DNA from: Oscheius dolichura
Taxonomy: Eukaryota > Nematoda > Chromadorea > Rhabditida > Rhabditidae
Reading direction: 5' to 3'
Length of the DNA: 64,000 nt
Assembly (NCBI GenBank): GCA_932521035.1
Contig: OW051492.1
Span: forward strand, 11,470,001-11,534,000
Each line of letters starts with the position of its first letter. Position 1 is the first letter of the stretch. Both the position numbers and the translations under genes were made by a program. This document shows positions 26,516 through 37,066 of this stretch, piece by piece. A model generated the notes under the pieces. That model saw nothing but the letters and a program-made list of their open reading frames with translations, did not search any database and had not been told where the DNA came from.

Positions 26516-26926
26516 TGAGTTTTTTACGGAAGAGTTTGAGTTTTTTACGGAAGAGTTTGGGTTTTTTACGGAAGAGTTTGGGTTTTTTACGGAAGAGTTT
26601 GGGTTTTTTACGGAAGAGTTTGAGTTTTTTACGGAAGAGTTTGGGTTTTTTACGGAAGAGTTTGGGTTTTTTTTACGGAAGAGTTTGGGTTTTTTACGGA
26701 AGAGTTTGGGTTTTTTTTACGGAAGAGTTTGAGTTTTTTACGGAAGAGTTTGAGTTTTTTACGGAAGAGTTTGGGTTTTTTTTACGGAAGAGTTTGGGTT
26801 TTTTACGGAAGAGTTTGGGTTTTTTTTACGGAAGAGTTTGAGTTTTTTACGGAAGAGTTTGAGTTTTTTACGGAAGAGTTTGGGTTTTTTACGGAAGAGT
26901 TTGGGTTTTTTACGGAAGAGTTTGGG

Positions 26927-26978
26927 TTGTTCCATGGATGGGACGAGTCCTATGTTTTAGGCGGTAGTTCGAATAACA
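26927..26978 (+). repeat. 52-bp linker, copy 1
   Basis: Non-21-bp insert running from TTGTTCCATGG to TTCGAATAACA, followed by GTTTGAGATTTTT. It contains the palindromes TCCATGGA and TTCGAA. Confidence 0.9.
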
Positions 26979-27493
26979 GTTTGAGATTTTTACGGAAGAG
27001 TTTGAGTTTTTTACGGAAGAGTTTGAGTTTTTTACGGAAGAGTTTGAGTTTTTTACGGAAGAGTTTGGGTTTTTTTTACGGAAGAGTTTGGGTTTTTTAC
27101 GGAAGAGTTTGGGTTTTTTTTACGGAAGAGTTTGAGTTTTTTACGGAAGAGTTTGAGTTTTTTACGGAAGAGTTTGGGTTTTTTACGGAAGAGTTTGGGT
27201 TTTTTACGGAAGAGTTTGGGTTTTTTACGGAAGAGTTTGGGTTTTTTACGGAAGAGTTTGGGTTTTTTACGGAAGAGTTTGGGTTTTTTACGGAAGAGTT
27301 TGAGTTTTTTACGGAAGAGTTTGGGTTTTTTACGGAAGAGTTTGAGTTTTTTACGGAAGAGTTTGGGTTTTTTACGGAAGAGTTTGAGTTTTTTACGGAA
27401 GAGTTTGAGTTTTTTACGGAAGAGTTTGGGTTTTTTACGGAAGAGTTTGGGTTTTTTACGGAAGAGTTTGGGTTTTTTACGGAAGAGTTTGGG

Positions 27494-27545
27494 TTGTTCC
27501 ATGGATGGGACGAGTCCTATGTTTTAGGCGGTAGTTCGAATAACA
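27494..27545 (+). repeat. 52-bp linker, copy 2
   Basis: Same sequence as copy 1; spacing from copy 1 is 567 bp = 27 x 21. Confidence 0.9.
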
Positions 27546-28254
27546 GTTTGAGATTTTTACGGAAGAGTTTGAGTTTTTTACGGAAGAGTTTGAGTTTTTT
27601 ACGGAAGAGTTTGAGTTTTTTACGGAAGAGTTTGGGTTTTTTTTACGGAAGAGTTTGGGTTTTTTACGGAAGAGTTTGGGTTTTTTTTTACGGAAGAGTT
27701 TGAGTTTTTTACGGAAGAGTTTGAGTTTTTTACGGAAGAGTTTGGGTTTTTTACGGAAGAGTTTGGGTTTTTTACGGAAGAGTTTGGGTTTTTTACGGAA
27801 GAGTTTGAGTTTTTTACGGAAGAGTTTGGGTTTTTTACGGAAGAGTTTGGGTTTTTTTTACGGAAGAGTTTGGGTTTTTTACGGAAGAGTTTGGGTTTTT
27901 TACGGAAGAGTTTGGGTTTTTTACGGAAGAGTTTGGGTTTTTTACGGAAGAGTTTGGGTTTTTTACGGAAGAGTTTGGGTTTTTTACGGAAGAGTTTGGG
28001 TTTTTTACGGAAGAGTTTGGGTTTTTTTTACGGAAGAGTTTGGGTTTTTTACGGAAGAGTTTGGGTTTTTTACGGAAGAGTTTGGGTTTTTTACGGAAGA
28101 GTTTGAGTTTTTTACGGAAGAGTTTGGGTTTTTTCCGGAAGAGTTTGAGTTTTTTACGGAAGAGTTTGAGTTTTTTACGGAAGAGTTTGGGTTTTTTACG
28201 GAAGAGTTTGGGTTTTTTACGGAAGAGTTTGGGTTTTTTACGGAAGAGTTTGGG

Positions 28255-28306
28255 TTGTTCCATGGATGGGACGAGTCCTATGTTTTAGGCGGTAGTTCGA
28301 ATAACA
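28255..28306 (+). repeat. 52-bp linker, copy 3
   Basis: Same sequence; 761 bp after copy 2. The intervening block includes T8/T9 units and one TTTTTTCCGG variant near 28130, so the spacing is not a multiple of 21. Confidence 0.9.
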
Positions 28307-29018
28307 GTTTGAGATTTTTACGGAAGAGTTTGGGTTTTTTACGGAAGAGTTTGGGTTTTTTTTACGGAAGAGTTTGAGTTTTTTACGGAAGAGTTTGAGT
28401 TTTTTACGGAAGAGTTTGGGTTTTTTACGGAAGAGTTTGGGTTTTTTACGGAAGAGTTTGGGTTTTTTACGGAAGAGTTTGAGTTTTTTACGGAAGAGTT
28501 TGGGTTTTTTACGGAAGAGTTTGGGTTTTTTTTACGGAAGAGTTTGGGTTTTTTACGGAAGAGTTTGGGTTTTTTTTACGGAAGAGTTTGAGTTTTTTAC
28601 GGAAGAGTTTGAGTTTTTTACGGAAGAGTTTGGGTTTTTTTTACGGAAGAGTTTGGGTTTTTTACGGAAGAGTTTGGGTTTTTTTTACGGAAGAGTTTGA
28701 GTTTTTTACGGAAGAGTTTGAGTTTTTTACGGAAGAGTTTGGGTTTTTTACGGAAGAGTTTGGGTTTTTTTTACGGAAGAGTTTGGGTTTTTTACGGAAG
28801 AGTTTGGGTTTTTTACGGAAGAGTTTGGGTTTTTTACGGAAGAGTTTGGGTTTTTTACGGAAGAGTTTGAGTTTTTTACGGAAGAGTTTGGGTTTTTTAC
28901 GGAAGAGTTTGAGTTTTTTACGGAAGAGTTTGAGTTTTTTACGGAAGAGTTTGGGTTTTTTACGGAAGAGTTTGGGTTTTTTACGGAAGAGTTTGGGTTT
29001 TTTACGGAAGAGTTTGGG

Positions 29019-29070
29019 TTGTTCCATGGATGGGACGAGTCCTATGTTTTAGGCGGTAGTTCGAATAACA
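29019..29070 (+). repeat. 52-bp linker, copy 4
   Basis: Same sequence; 764 bp after copy 3. It begins a 630-bp block that is repeated at 30027. Confidence 0.9.
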
Positions 29071-29648
29071 GTTTGAGATTTTTACGGAAGAGTTTGAGTT
29101 TTTTACGGAAGAGTTTGAGTTTTTTACGGAAGAGTTTGAGTTTTTTACGGAAGAGTTTGGGTTTTTTTTACGGAAGAGTTTGGGTTTTTTACGGAAGAGT
29201 TTGGGTTTTTTTTACGGAAGAGTTTGAGTTTTTTACGGAAGAGTTTGAGTTTTTTACGGAAGAGTTTGGGTTTTTTACGGAAGAGTTTGGGTTTTTTACG
29301 GAAGAGTTTGGGTTTTTTACGGAAGAGTTTGAGTTTTTTACGGAAGAGTTTGGGTTTTTTACGGAAGAGTTTGAGTTTTTTACGGAAGAGTTTGAGTTTT
29401 TTACGGAAGAGTTTGGGTTTTTTACGGAAGAGTTTGGGTTTTTTACGGAAGAGTTTGGGTTTTTTACGGAAGAGTTTGGGTTTTTTACGGAAGAGTTTGA
29501 GTTTTTTACGGAAGAGTTTGGGTTTTTTACGGAAGAGTTTGAGTTTTTTACGGAAGAGTTTGAGTTTTTTACGGAAGAGTTTGGGTTTTTTACGGAAGAG
29601 TTTGGGTTTTTTACGGAAGAGTTTGGGTTTTTTACGGAAGAGTTTGGG

Positions 29649-29700
29649 TTGTTCCATGGATGGGACGAGTCCTATGTTTTAGGCGGTAGTTCGAATAACA
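29649..29700 (+). repeat. 52-bp linker, copy 5
   Basis: Same sequence; 630 bp (30 x 21) after copy 4. The block it opens is only 378 bp (18 x 21) long. Confidence 0.9.
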
Positions 29701-30026
29701 GTTTGAGATTTTTACGGAAGAGTTTGAGTTTTTTACGGAAGAGTTTGAGTTTTTTACGGAAGAGTTTGAGTTTTTTACGGAAGAGTTTGGGTTTTTTTTA
29801 CGGAAGAGTTTGGGTTTTTTACGGAAGAGTTTGGGTTTTTTTTACGGAAGAGTTTGAGTTTTTTACGGAAGAGTTTGAGTTTTTTACGGAAGAGTTTGGG
29901 TTTTTTACGGAAGAGTTTGGGTTTTTTACGGAAGAGTTTGGGTTTTTTACGGAAGAGTTTGAGTTTTTTACGGAAGAGTTTGGGTTTTTTACGGAAGAGT
30001 TTGGGTTTTTTACGGAAGAGTTTGGG

Positions 30027-30078
30027 TTGTTCCATGGATGGGACGAGTCCTATGTTTTAGGCGGTAGTTCGAATAACA
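30027..30078 (+). repeat. 52-bp linker, copy 6
   Basis: Same sequence; 378 bp after copy 5 and 1008 bp after copy 4. Confidence 0.9.
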
Positions 30079-30656
30079 GTTTGAGATTTTTACGGAAGAG
30101 TTTGAGTTTTTTACGGAAGAGTTTGAGTTTTTTACGGAAGAGTTTGAGTTTTTTACGGAAGAGTTTGGGTTTTTTTTACGGAAGAGTTTGGGTTTTTTAC
30201 GGAAGAGTTTGGGTTTTTTTTACGGAAGAGTTTGAGTTTTTTACGGAAGAGTTTGAGTTTTTTACGGAAGAGTTTGGGTTTTTTACGGAAGAGTTTGGGT
30301 TTTTTACGGAAGAGTTTGGGTTTTTTACGGAAGAGTTTGAGTTTTTTACGGAAGAGTTTGGGTTTTTTACGGAAGAGTTTGAGTTTTTTACGGAAGAGTT
30401 TGAGTTTTTTACGGAAGAGTTTGGGTTTTTTACGGAAGAGTTTGGGTTTTTTACGGAAGAGTTTGGGTTTTTTACGGAAGAGTTTGGGTTTTTTACGGAA
30501 GAGTTTGAGTTTTTTACGGAAGAGTTTGGGTTTTTTACGGAAGAGTTTGAGTTTTTTACGGAAGAGTTTGAGTTTTTTACGGAAGAGTTTGGGTTTTTTA
30601 CGGAAGAGTTTGGGTTTTTTACGGAAGAGTTTGGGTTTTTTACGGAAGAGTTTGGG

Positions 30657-30708
30657 TTGTTCCATGGATGGGACGAGTCCTATGTTTTAGGCGGTAGTTC
30701 GAATAACA
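30657..30708 (+). repeat. 52-bp linker, copy 7
   Basis: Same sequence; 630 bp after copy 6. Last linker of the B1 subfamily and the last followed by GTTTGAGATTTTT. Confidence 0.9.
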
Positions 30709-32574
30709 GTTTGAGATTTTTACGGAAGAGTTTGAGTTTTTTACGGAAGAGTTTGAGTTTTTTACGGAAGAGTTTGAGTTTTTTACGGAAGAGTTTGGGT
30801 TTTTTTTACGGAAGAGTTTGGGTTTTTTACGGAAGAGTTTGGGTTTTTTTTACGGAAGAGTTTGAGTTTTTTACGGAAGAGTTTGAGTTTTTTACGGAAG
30901 AGTTTGGGTTTTTTACGGAAGAGTTTGGGTTTTTTACGGAAGAGTTTGGGTTTTTTACGGAAGAGTTTGAGTTTTTTACGGAAGAGTTTGGGTTTTTTAC
31001 GGAAGAGTTTGGGTTTTTTTTACGGAAGAGTTTGGGTTTTTTACGGAAGAGTTTGGGTTTTTTACGGAAGAGTTTGGGTTTTTTACGGAAGAGTTTGGGT
31101 TTTTTACGGAAGAGTTTGGGTTTTTTACGGAAGAGTTTGGGTTTTTTACGGAAGAGTTTGGGTTTTTTACGGAAGAGTTTGGGTTTTTTTTACGGAAGAG
31201 TTTGGGTTTTTTACGGAAGAGTTTGGGTTTTTTACGGAAGAGTTTGGGTTTTTTACGGAAGAGTTTGAGTTTTTTACGGAAGAGTTTGGGTTTTTTACGG
31301 AAGAGTTTGAGTTTTTTACGGAAGAGTTTGAGTTTTTTACGGAAGAGTTTGGGTTTTTTTTACGGAAGAGTTTGAGTTTTTTACGGAAGAGTTTGGGTTT
31401 TTTTTACGGAAGAGTTTGAGTTTTTTACGGAAGAGTTTGGGTTTTTTACGGAAGAGTTTGAGATTTTTACGGAAGAGTTTGGGTTTTTTACGGAAGAGTT
31501 TGGGTTTTTTACGGAAGAGTTTGGGTTTTTTACGGAAGAGTTTGGGTTTTTTTTACGGAAGAGTTTGAGTTTTTTACGGAAGAGTTTGGGTTTTTTACGG
31601 AAGAGTTTGAGATTTTTACGGAAGAGTTTGGGTTTTTTTTACGGAAGAGTTTGGGTTTTTTTTACGGAAGAGTTTGGGTTTTTTACGGAAGAGTTTGGGT
31701 TTTTTACGGAAGAGTTTGGGTTTTTTACGGAAGAGTTTGGGTTTTTTACGGAAGAGTTTGAGATTTTTACGGAAGAGTTTGAGTTTTTTACGGAAGAGTT
31801 TGGGTTTTTTACGGAAGAGTTTGAGATTTTTACGGAAGAGTTTGAGTTTTTTACGGAAGAGTTTGAGTTTTTTACGGAAGAGTTTGGGTTTTTTACGGAA
31901 GAGTTTGGGTTTTTTTTACGGAAGAGTTTGGGTTTTTTTTACGGAAGAGTTTGGGTTTTTTACGGAAGAGTTTAGGTTTTTTACGGAAGAGTTTGGGTTT
32001 TTTACGGAAGAGTTTGGGTTTTTTACGGAAGAGTTTGGGTTTTTTTTACGGAAGAGTTTGAGTTTTTTACGGAAGAGTTTAGGTTTTTTACGGAAGAGTT
32101 TGGGTTTTTTACGGAAGAGTTTGGGTTTTTTTTACGGAAGAGTTTGAGTTTTTTACGGAAGAGTTTAGGTTTTTTACGGAAGAGTTTGGGTTTTTTACGG
32201 AAGAGTTTGAGATTTTTACGGAAGAGTTTGGGTTTTTTACGGAAGAGTTTGAGATTTTTACGGAAGAGTTTGAGTTTTTTACGGAAGAGTTTGAGTTTTT
32301 TACGGAAGAGTTTGGGTTTTTTACGGAAGAGTTTGGGTTTTTTTTACGGAAGAGTTTGGGTTTTTTACGGAAGAGTTTGGGTTTTTTACGGAAGAGTTTA
32401 GGTTTTTTACGGAAGAGTTTGGGTTTTTTACGGAAGAGTTTGGGTTTTTTTTACGGAAGAGTTTAGGTTTTTTACGGAAGAGTTTGGGTTTTTTACGGAA
32501 GAGTTTGGGTTTTTTTTACGGAAGAGTTTAGGTTTTTTACGGAAGAGTTTGGGTTTTTTACGGAAGAGTTCGGG

Positions 32575-32626
32575 TTGTTCCATGGATGGGACGAGTCCTA
32601 TGTTTTAGGCGGTAGTTCGAATAACA
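32575..32626 (+). repeat. 52-bp linker, copy 8
   Basis: Preceded by GTTCGGG instead of GTTTGGG and followed by GTTTGAGTTTTTT rather than GTTTGAGATTTTT, the form shared by copies 9 to 11. Confidence 0.9.
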
Positions 32627-33189
32627 GTTTGAGTTTTTTACGGAAGAGTTTGGGTTTTTTACGGAAGAGTTTGGGTTTTTTACGGAAGAGTTTAGGTTTT
32701 TTACGGAAGAGTTTGGGTTTTTTTTACGGAAGAGTTTGAGTTTTTTACGGAAGAGTTTAGGTTATTTACGGAAGAGTTTGGGTTTTTTACGGAAGAGTTT
32801 GGGTTTTTTACGGAAGAGTTTGGGTTTTTTACGCAAGAGTTTGGGTTTTTTACGGAAGAGTTTGGGTTTTTTTTACGGAAGAGTTTGAGTTTTTTACGGA
32901 AGAGTTTAGGTTTTTTACGGAAGAGTTTGGGTTTTTTTTGCGGAAGAGTTTGGGTTTTTTACGGAAGAGTTTAGGTTTTTTACGGAAGAGTTTGGGTTTT
33001 TTACGGAAGAGTTTGGGTTTTTTACGGAAGAGTTTGGGTTTTTTTTACGGAAGAGTTTGGGTTTTTTACGGAAGAGTTTGGGTTTTTTACGGAAGAGTTT
33101 GGGTTTTTTACGGAAGAGTTTGGGTTTTTTACGGAAGAGTTTGGGTTTTTTTTACGGAAGAGTTTGGGTTTTTTACGGAAGAGTTTGGG

Positions 33190-33241
33190 TTGTTCCATGG
33201 ATGGGACGAGTCCTATGTTTTAGGCGGTAGTTCAAATAACA
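33190..33241 (+). repeat. 52-bp linker, copy 9
   Basis: Carries a private change, TTCAAATAACA instead of TTCGAATAACA, which destroys the TTCGAA palindrome. This copy and its flank have no counterpart in the later B blocks. Confidence 0.9.
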
Positions 33242-33382
33242 GTTTGAGTTTTTTACGGAAGAGTTTGGGTTTTTTTTACGGAAGAGTTTGAGTTTTTTAC
33301 GGAAGAGTTTGGGTTTTTTACGGAAGAGTTTGGGTTTTTTACGGAAGAGTTTGGGTTTTTTACAGAAGAGTTTGGGTTTTTT

Positions 33383-33412
33383 ACGAAGGAGCATTCCGTT
33401 TTGAGCCGATGG
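33383..33412 (+). other. B-to-C satellite switch point, copy 1
   Basis: The last 21-bp unit reads T6-ACG, and the sequence continues as AAGGAGCATTCCG of the 32-bp family, then TTTTGAGCCGATGG. The switch is within the shared core ACG(G)AAG. It occurs with the same bases at 40377 and 50445. Confidence 0.9.
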
Positions 33413-36400
33413 ACACGAAGGAGCGTTCCGTTTTTAGCTGGTGGACACGAAGGAGCATTCCGTTTTTAGCTGGTGGCTTCAAAGAGAGCGTTCCGTTTTT
33501 AGCTGGTGGACACGAAGGAGCATTCCGTTTTTAGCTGGTGGACACGAAGGAGCATTCCGTTTTTAGCTGGTGGACACGGAGGAGCATTCCGTTTTTAGCT
33601 GGTGGACACGAAGGAGCATTCCGTTTTTAGCTGGTGGACACGAAGGAGCATTCCGTTTTTAGCTGGTGGACACGAAGGAGCATTCCGTTTTTAACTGGTG
33701 GACACGAAGGAGCGTTCCGTTTTTAGCTGGTGGACACGAAGGAGCATTCCGTTTTTAGCTGGTGGACACGGAGGAGCATTCCGTTTTTAGCTGGTGGACA
33801 CGGAGGAGCATTCCGTTTTTAGCTGGTGGACACGAAGGAGCATTCCGTTTTTAGCTGGTGGACACGAAGGAGCATTCCGTTCTTAGCTGGTGGCTTCAAA
33901 GAGAGCATTCCGTTTTTAGCTGGTGGACACGAAGGAGCATTCCGTTTTTAGCTGGTGGCTTCAAAGAGAGCGTTCCGTTTTTAGCTGGTGGACACGAAGG
34001 AGCATTCCGTTTTTAGCTGGTGGCTTCAAAGAGAGCGTTCCGTTTTTAGCTGGTGGACACGAAGGAGCATTCCGTTTTTAGCTGGTGGCTTCAAAAAGAG
34101 CATTCCGTTTTTAGCTGGTGGACACGGAGGAGCATTCCGTTTTTAGCTGGTGGCTTCAAAAAGAGCATTCCGTTTTTAGCTGGTGGACACGAAGGAGCAT
34201 TCCGTTTTTAGCTGGTGGACACGGAGGAGCATTCCGTTTTTAGCTGGTGGACACGAAGGAGCATTCCGTTTTTAGCTGGTGGACACGAAGGAGCATTCCG
34301 TTTTTAGCTTGTGGACACGGAGGAGCATTCCGTTTTTAGCTGGTGGACACGAAGGAGCATTCCGTTTTTAGCTGGTGGACACGAAGGAGCATTCCGTTTT
34401 TAGCTGGTGGACACGAAGGAGCATTCCGTTTTTAGCTGGTGGACACGAAGGAGCATTCCGTTTTTAACTGGTGGACACGAAGGAGCGTTCCGTTTTTAGC
34501 TGGTGGACACGAGGGAGCATTCTGTTTTTAGCAGGTGGACACGAAGGAGCATTCCGTTTTTAGCTGGTGGACACGAAGGAGCATTCCGTTTTTAGCTGGT
34601 GGACACGAAGGAGCATTCCGTTCTTAGCTGGTGGCTTCAAAGAGAGCATTCCGTTTTTAGCTGGAGGACACGGAGGAGCATTCCGTTTTTAGCTGGTGGA
34701 CACGAAGGAGCATTCCGTTTTGAGCCGATGGACACGAAGGAGCATTCCGTTTTTAGCTGGTGGACACGGAGGAGCATTCCGTTTTTAGCTGGTGGACACG
34801 AGGGAGCATTCTGTTTTTAGCAGGTGGACACGAAGGAGCATTCCGTTTTTAGCTGGTGGACACGAAGGAGCATTCCGTTTTTAGCTGGTGGACACGAAGG
34901 CGCATTCCGTTTTTAGCTGGTGGACACGAAGGAGCATTCCGTTCTTAGCTGGTGGCTTCAAAGAGAGCATTCCGTTTTTAGCTGGTGGACACGGAGGAGC
35001 ATTCCGTTTTTAGCTGGTGGACACGAAGGAGCATTCCGTTTTTAGCTGGTGGACACGAAGGAGCATTCCGTTTTTAGCTTGTGGACACGGAGGAGCATTC
35101 CGTTTTTAGCTGGTGGACACGAAGGAGCATTCCGTTTTTAGCTGGTGGACACGAAGGAGCATTCCGTTTTTAGCTGGTGGACACGGAGGAGCATTCCGTT
35201 TTTAGCTGGTGGCTTCAAAGAGAGCGTTCCGTTTTTAGCTGGTGGACACGAAGGAGCATTCCGTTTTTAGCTGGTGGACACGAAGGAGCATTCCGTTTTT
35301 AGCTGGTGGACACGGAGGAGCATTCCGTTTTTAGCTGGTGGACACGAAGGAGCATTCCGTTTTTAGCTGGTGGACACGAAGGAGCATTCCGTTTTTAGCT
35401 GGTGGACACGGAGGAGCATTCCGTTTTTAGCTGGTGGCTTCAAAGAGAGCGTTCCGTTTTTAGCTGGTGGACACGAAGGAGCATTCCGTTTTTAGCTGGT
35501 GGACACGAAGGAGCATTCCGTTTTTAACTGGTGGACACGAAGGAGCGTTCCGTTTTTAGCTGGTGGACACGAGGGAGCATTCTGTTTTTAGCAGGTGGAC
35601 ACGAAGGAGCATTCCGTTTTTAGCTGGTGGACACGAAGGAGCATTCCGTTTTTAGCTGGTGGACACGAAGGAGCATTCCGTTTTTAGCTGGTGGACACGA
35701 AGGAGCATTCCGTTTTTAGCTGGTGGCTTCAAAGAGAGCGTTCCGTTTTTAGCTGGTGGACACGAAGGAGCATTCCGTTTTGAGCCGATGGACACGAAGG
35801 AGCATTCCGTTTTTAGCTGGTGGACACGGAGGAGCATTCCGTTTTTAGCTGGTGGACACGAAGGAGCATTCCGTTTTTAGCTGGTGGCTTCAAAAAGAGC
35901 GTTCCGTTTTTAGCTGGTGGACACGAAGGAGCATTCCGTTTTTAGCTGGTGGCTTCAAAGAGAGCATTCCGTTTTTAGCTGGTGGACACGAAGGAGCATT
36001 CCGTTTTTAGCTGGTGGACACGAAGGAGCATTCCGTTTTTAGCTGGTGGACACGGAGGAGCATTCCGTTTTTAGCTGGTGGGCACGAAGGAGCATTCCGT
36101 TTTTAGCTGGTGGACACGAAGGAGCATTCCGTTTTTAGCTGGTGGACACGGAGGAGCATTCCGTTTTTAACTGGTGGACACGAAGGAGCGTTCCGTTTTT
36201 AGCTGGTGGACACGAGGGAGCATTCCGTTTTTAGCTGGTGGACACGAAGGAGCATTCCGTTTTTAACTGGTGGACACGAAGGAGCGTTCCGTTTTTAGCT
36301 GGTGGACACGAAGGAGCATTCCGTTTTTAGCTGGTGGCTTCAAAAAGAGCGTTCCGTTTTTAGCTGGTGGACACGAAGGAGCATTCCGTTTTTAGCTGGT

Positions 36401-37066
36401 GGCTTCAAAGAGAGCGTTCCGTTTTTAGCTGGTGGACACGAAGGAGCATTCCGTTTTTAGCTGGTGGCTTCAAAGAGAGCGTTCCGTTTTTAGCTGGTGG
36501 ACACGGAGGAGCATTCCGTTTTTAGCTGGTGGACACGAAGGAGCATTCCGTTTTTAGCTGGTGGCTTCAAAGAGAGCGTTCCGTTTTTAGCTGGTGGACA
36601 CGAAGGAGCATTCCGTTTTTAGCTGGTGGCTTCAAAGAGAGCGTTCCGTTTTTAGCTGGTGGACACGAAGGAGCATTCCGTTTTTAGCTGGTGGCTTCAA
36701 AGAGAGCGTTCCGTTTTTAGCTGGTGGACACGGAGGAGCATTCCGTTTTTAGCTGGTGGACACGAAGGAGCATTCCGTTTTTAGCTGGTGGACACGAAGG
36801 AGCATTCCGTTTTTAGCTGGTGGACACGAAGGAGCATTCCGTTTTTAGCTGGTGGACACGGAGGAGCATTCCGTTTTTAGCTGGTGGACACGAAGGAGCA
36901 TTCCGTTTTTAGCTGGTGGACACGGAGGAGCATTCCGTTTTTAGCTGGTGGACACGAAGGAGCATTCCGTTTTTAGCTGGCGGCTTCAAAAAGAGCGTTC
37001 CGTTTTTAGCTGGTGGACACGAAGGAGCATTCCGTTTTTAGCTGGTGGACACGGAGGAGCATTCCG
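33383..37066. repeat. 32/33-bp minisatellite C, block 1
   Basis: Head-to-tail units. The main 32-bp unit consists of AGCTGGTGG, ACACGAAGGAG, CATTCCG and T5; a common variant has ACACGGAGGAG. A 33-bp unit replaces the middle with CTTCAAAGAGAG or CTTCAAAAAGAG and often has CGTTCCG. Minor variants: AACTGGTGG, TTGAGCCGATGG (33403, 34722, 35782), ACGAGGGAGCATTCTG with AGCAGGTGG, and CGTTCTTAGC. Roughly 110 units by length. Since 32 is not divisible by 3 and T5-AG gives an in-frame TAG, open frames are short (about 60-75 codons) and recur at duplicated positions only. No gene is supported. Confidence 0.96.

Larger units (their letters stand above)
29019..30656 (+). repeat. Linker-bounded block duplication (630 + 378 + 630 bp)
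   Basis: Blocks 29019-29648 and 30027-30656 have the same order of GGG, GAG and T8 units, including identical 170-codon open frames on the - strand. The 378-bp middle block has the same start but lacks an internal stretch of 12 units. The duplication breakpoints coincide with linkers, suggesting the linker is a preferred register for exchange (inference). Confidence 0.85.
26516..31420. repeat. 21-bp minisatellite B, subfamily B1
   Basis: Head-to-tail units made of T6, ACGGAAGAG, TTT and GGG (or GAG in place of GGG), 21 bp long. Some units have T8 (23 bp) and one has T9 (near 27681). The consensus has only one C in 21 bases on the + strand. Seven copies of a 52-bp linker interrupt the array. 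21 bp is seven codons and the unit is stop-free in all three + frames (heptads FLRKSLG, FTEEFGF, FYGRVWV) and in two - frames, which yields spurious frames up to 749 codons (29019-31268); the third - frame hits TAA once per unit. The T8 units shift frame by two, yet reading stays open. No start context, composition change or unique segment suggests a gene. Confidence 0.96.
31421..33382. repeat. 21-bp minisatellite B, subfamily B2
   Basis: Same 21/23-bp units, but two variants become common that are rare or absent before: GAGTTTGAGATTTTT away from linkers (first near 31458) and GAGTTTAGGTTTTTT (from about 31970). Rare private units near its end, TTTAGGTTATTTACGG (near 32757), ACGCAAGAG (near 32830), a unit with TTTGCGG (near 32938) and ACAGAAGAG (near 33361), recur in the later B blocks, showing those blocks derive from B2 rather than B1. 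No gene seen. Confidence 0.93.

Noticed and set aside
31970..33382. Telomere-like TTTAGG / TTTGGG motifs in the 21-bp units
   Set aside because: The motif occurs once per 21-bp unit with unrelated sequence between; it is not a 5-8 bp telomere repeat array.
26515..33394. Long heptad-repeat proteins on both strands in the 21-bp array (for example 26729-27703, 29019-31268, 29145-29657 reverse)
   Set aside because: A 21-bp unit without stops in five frames makes them automatically; overlapping frames on both strands cannot all be genes and none has a unique terminus or start context.
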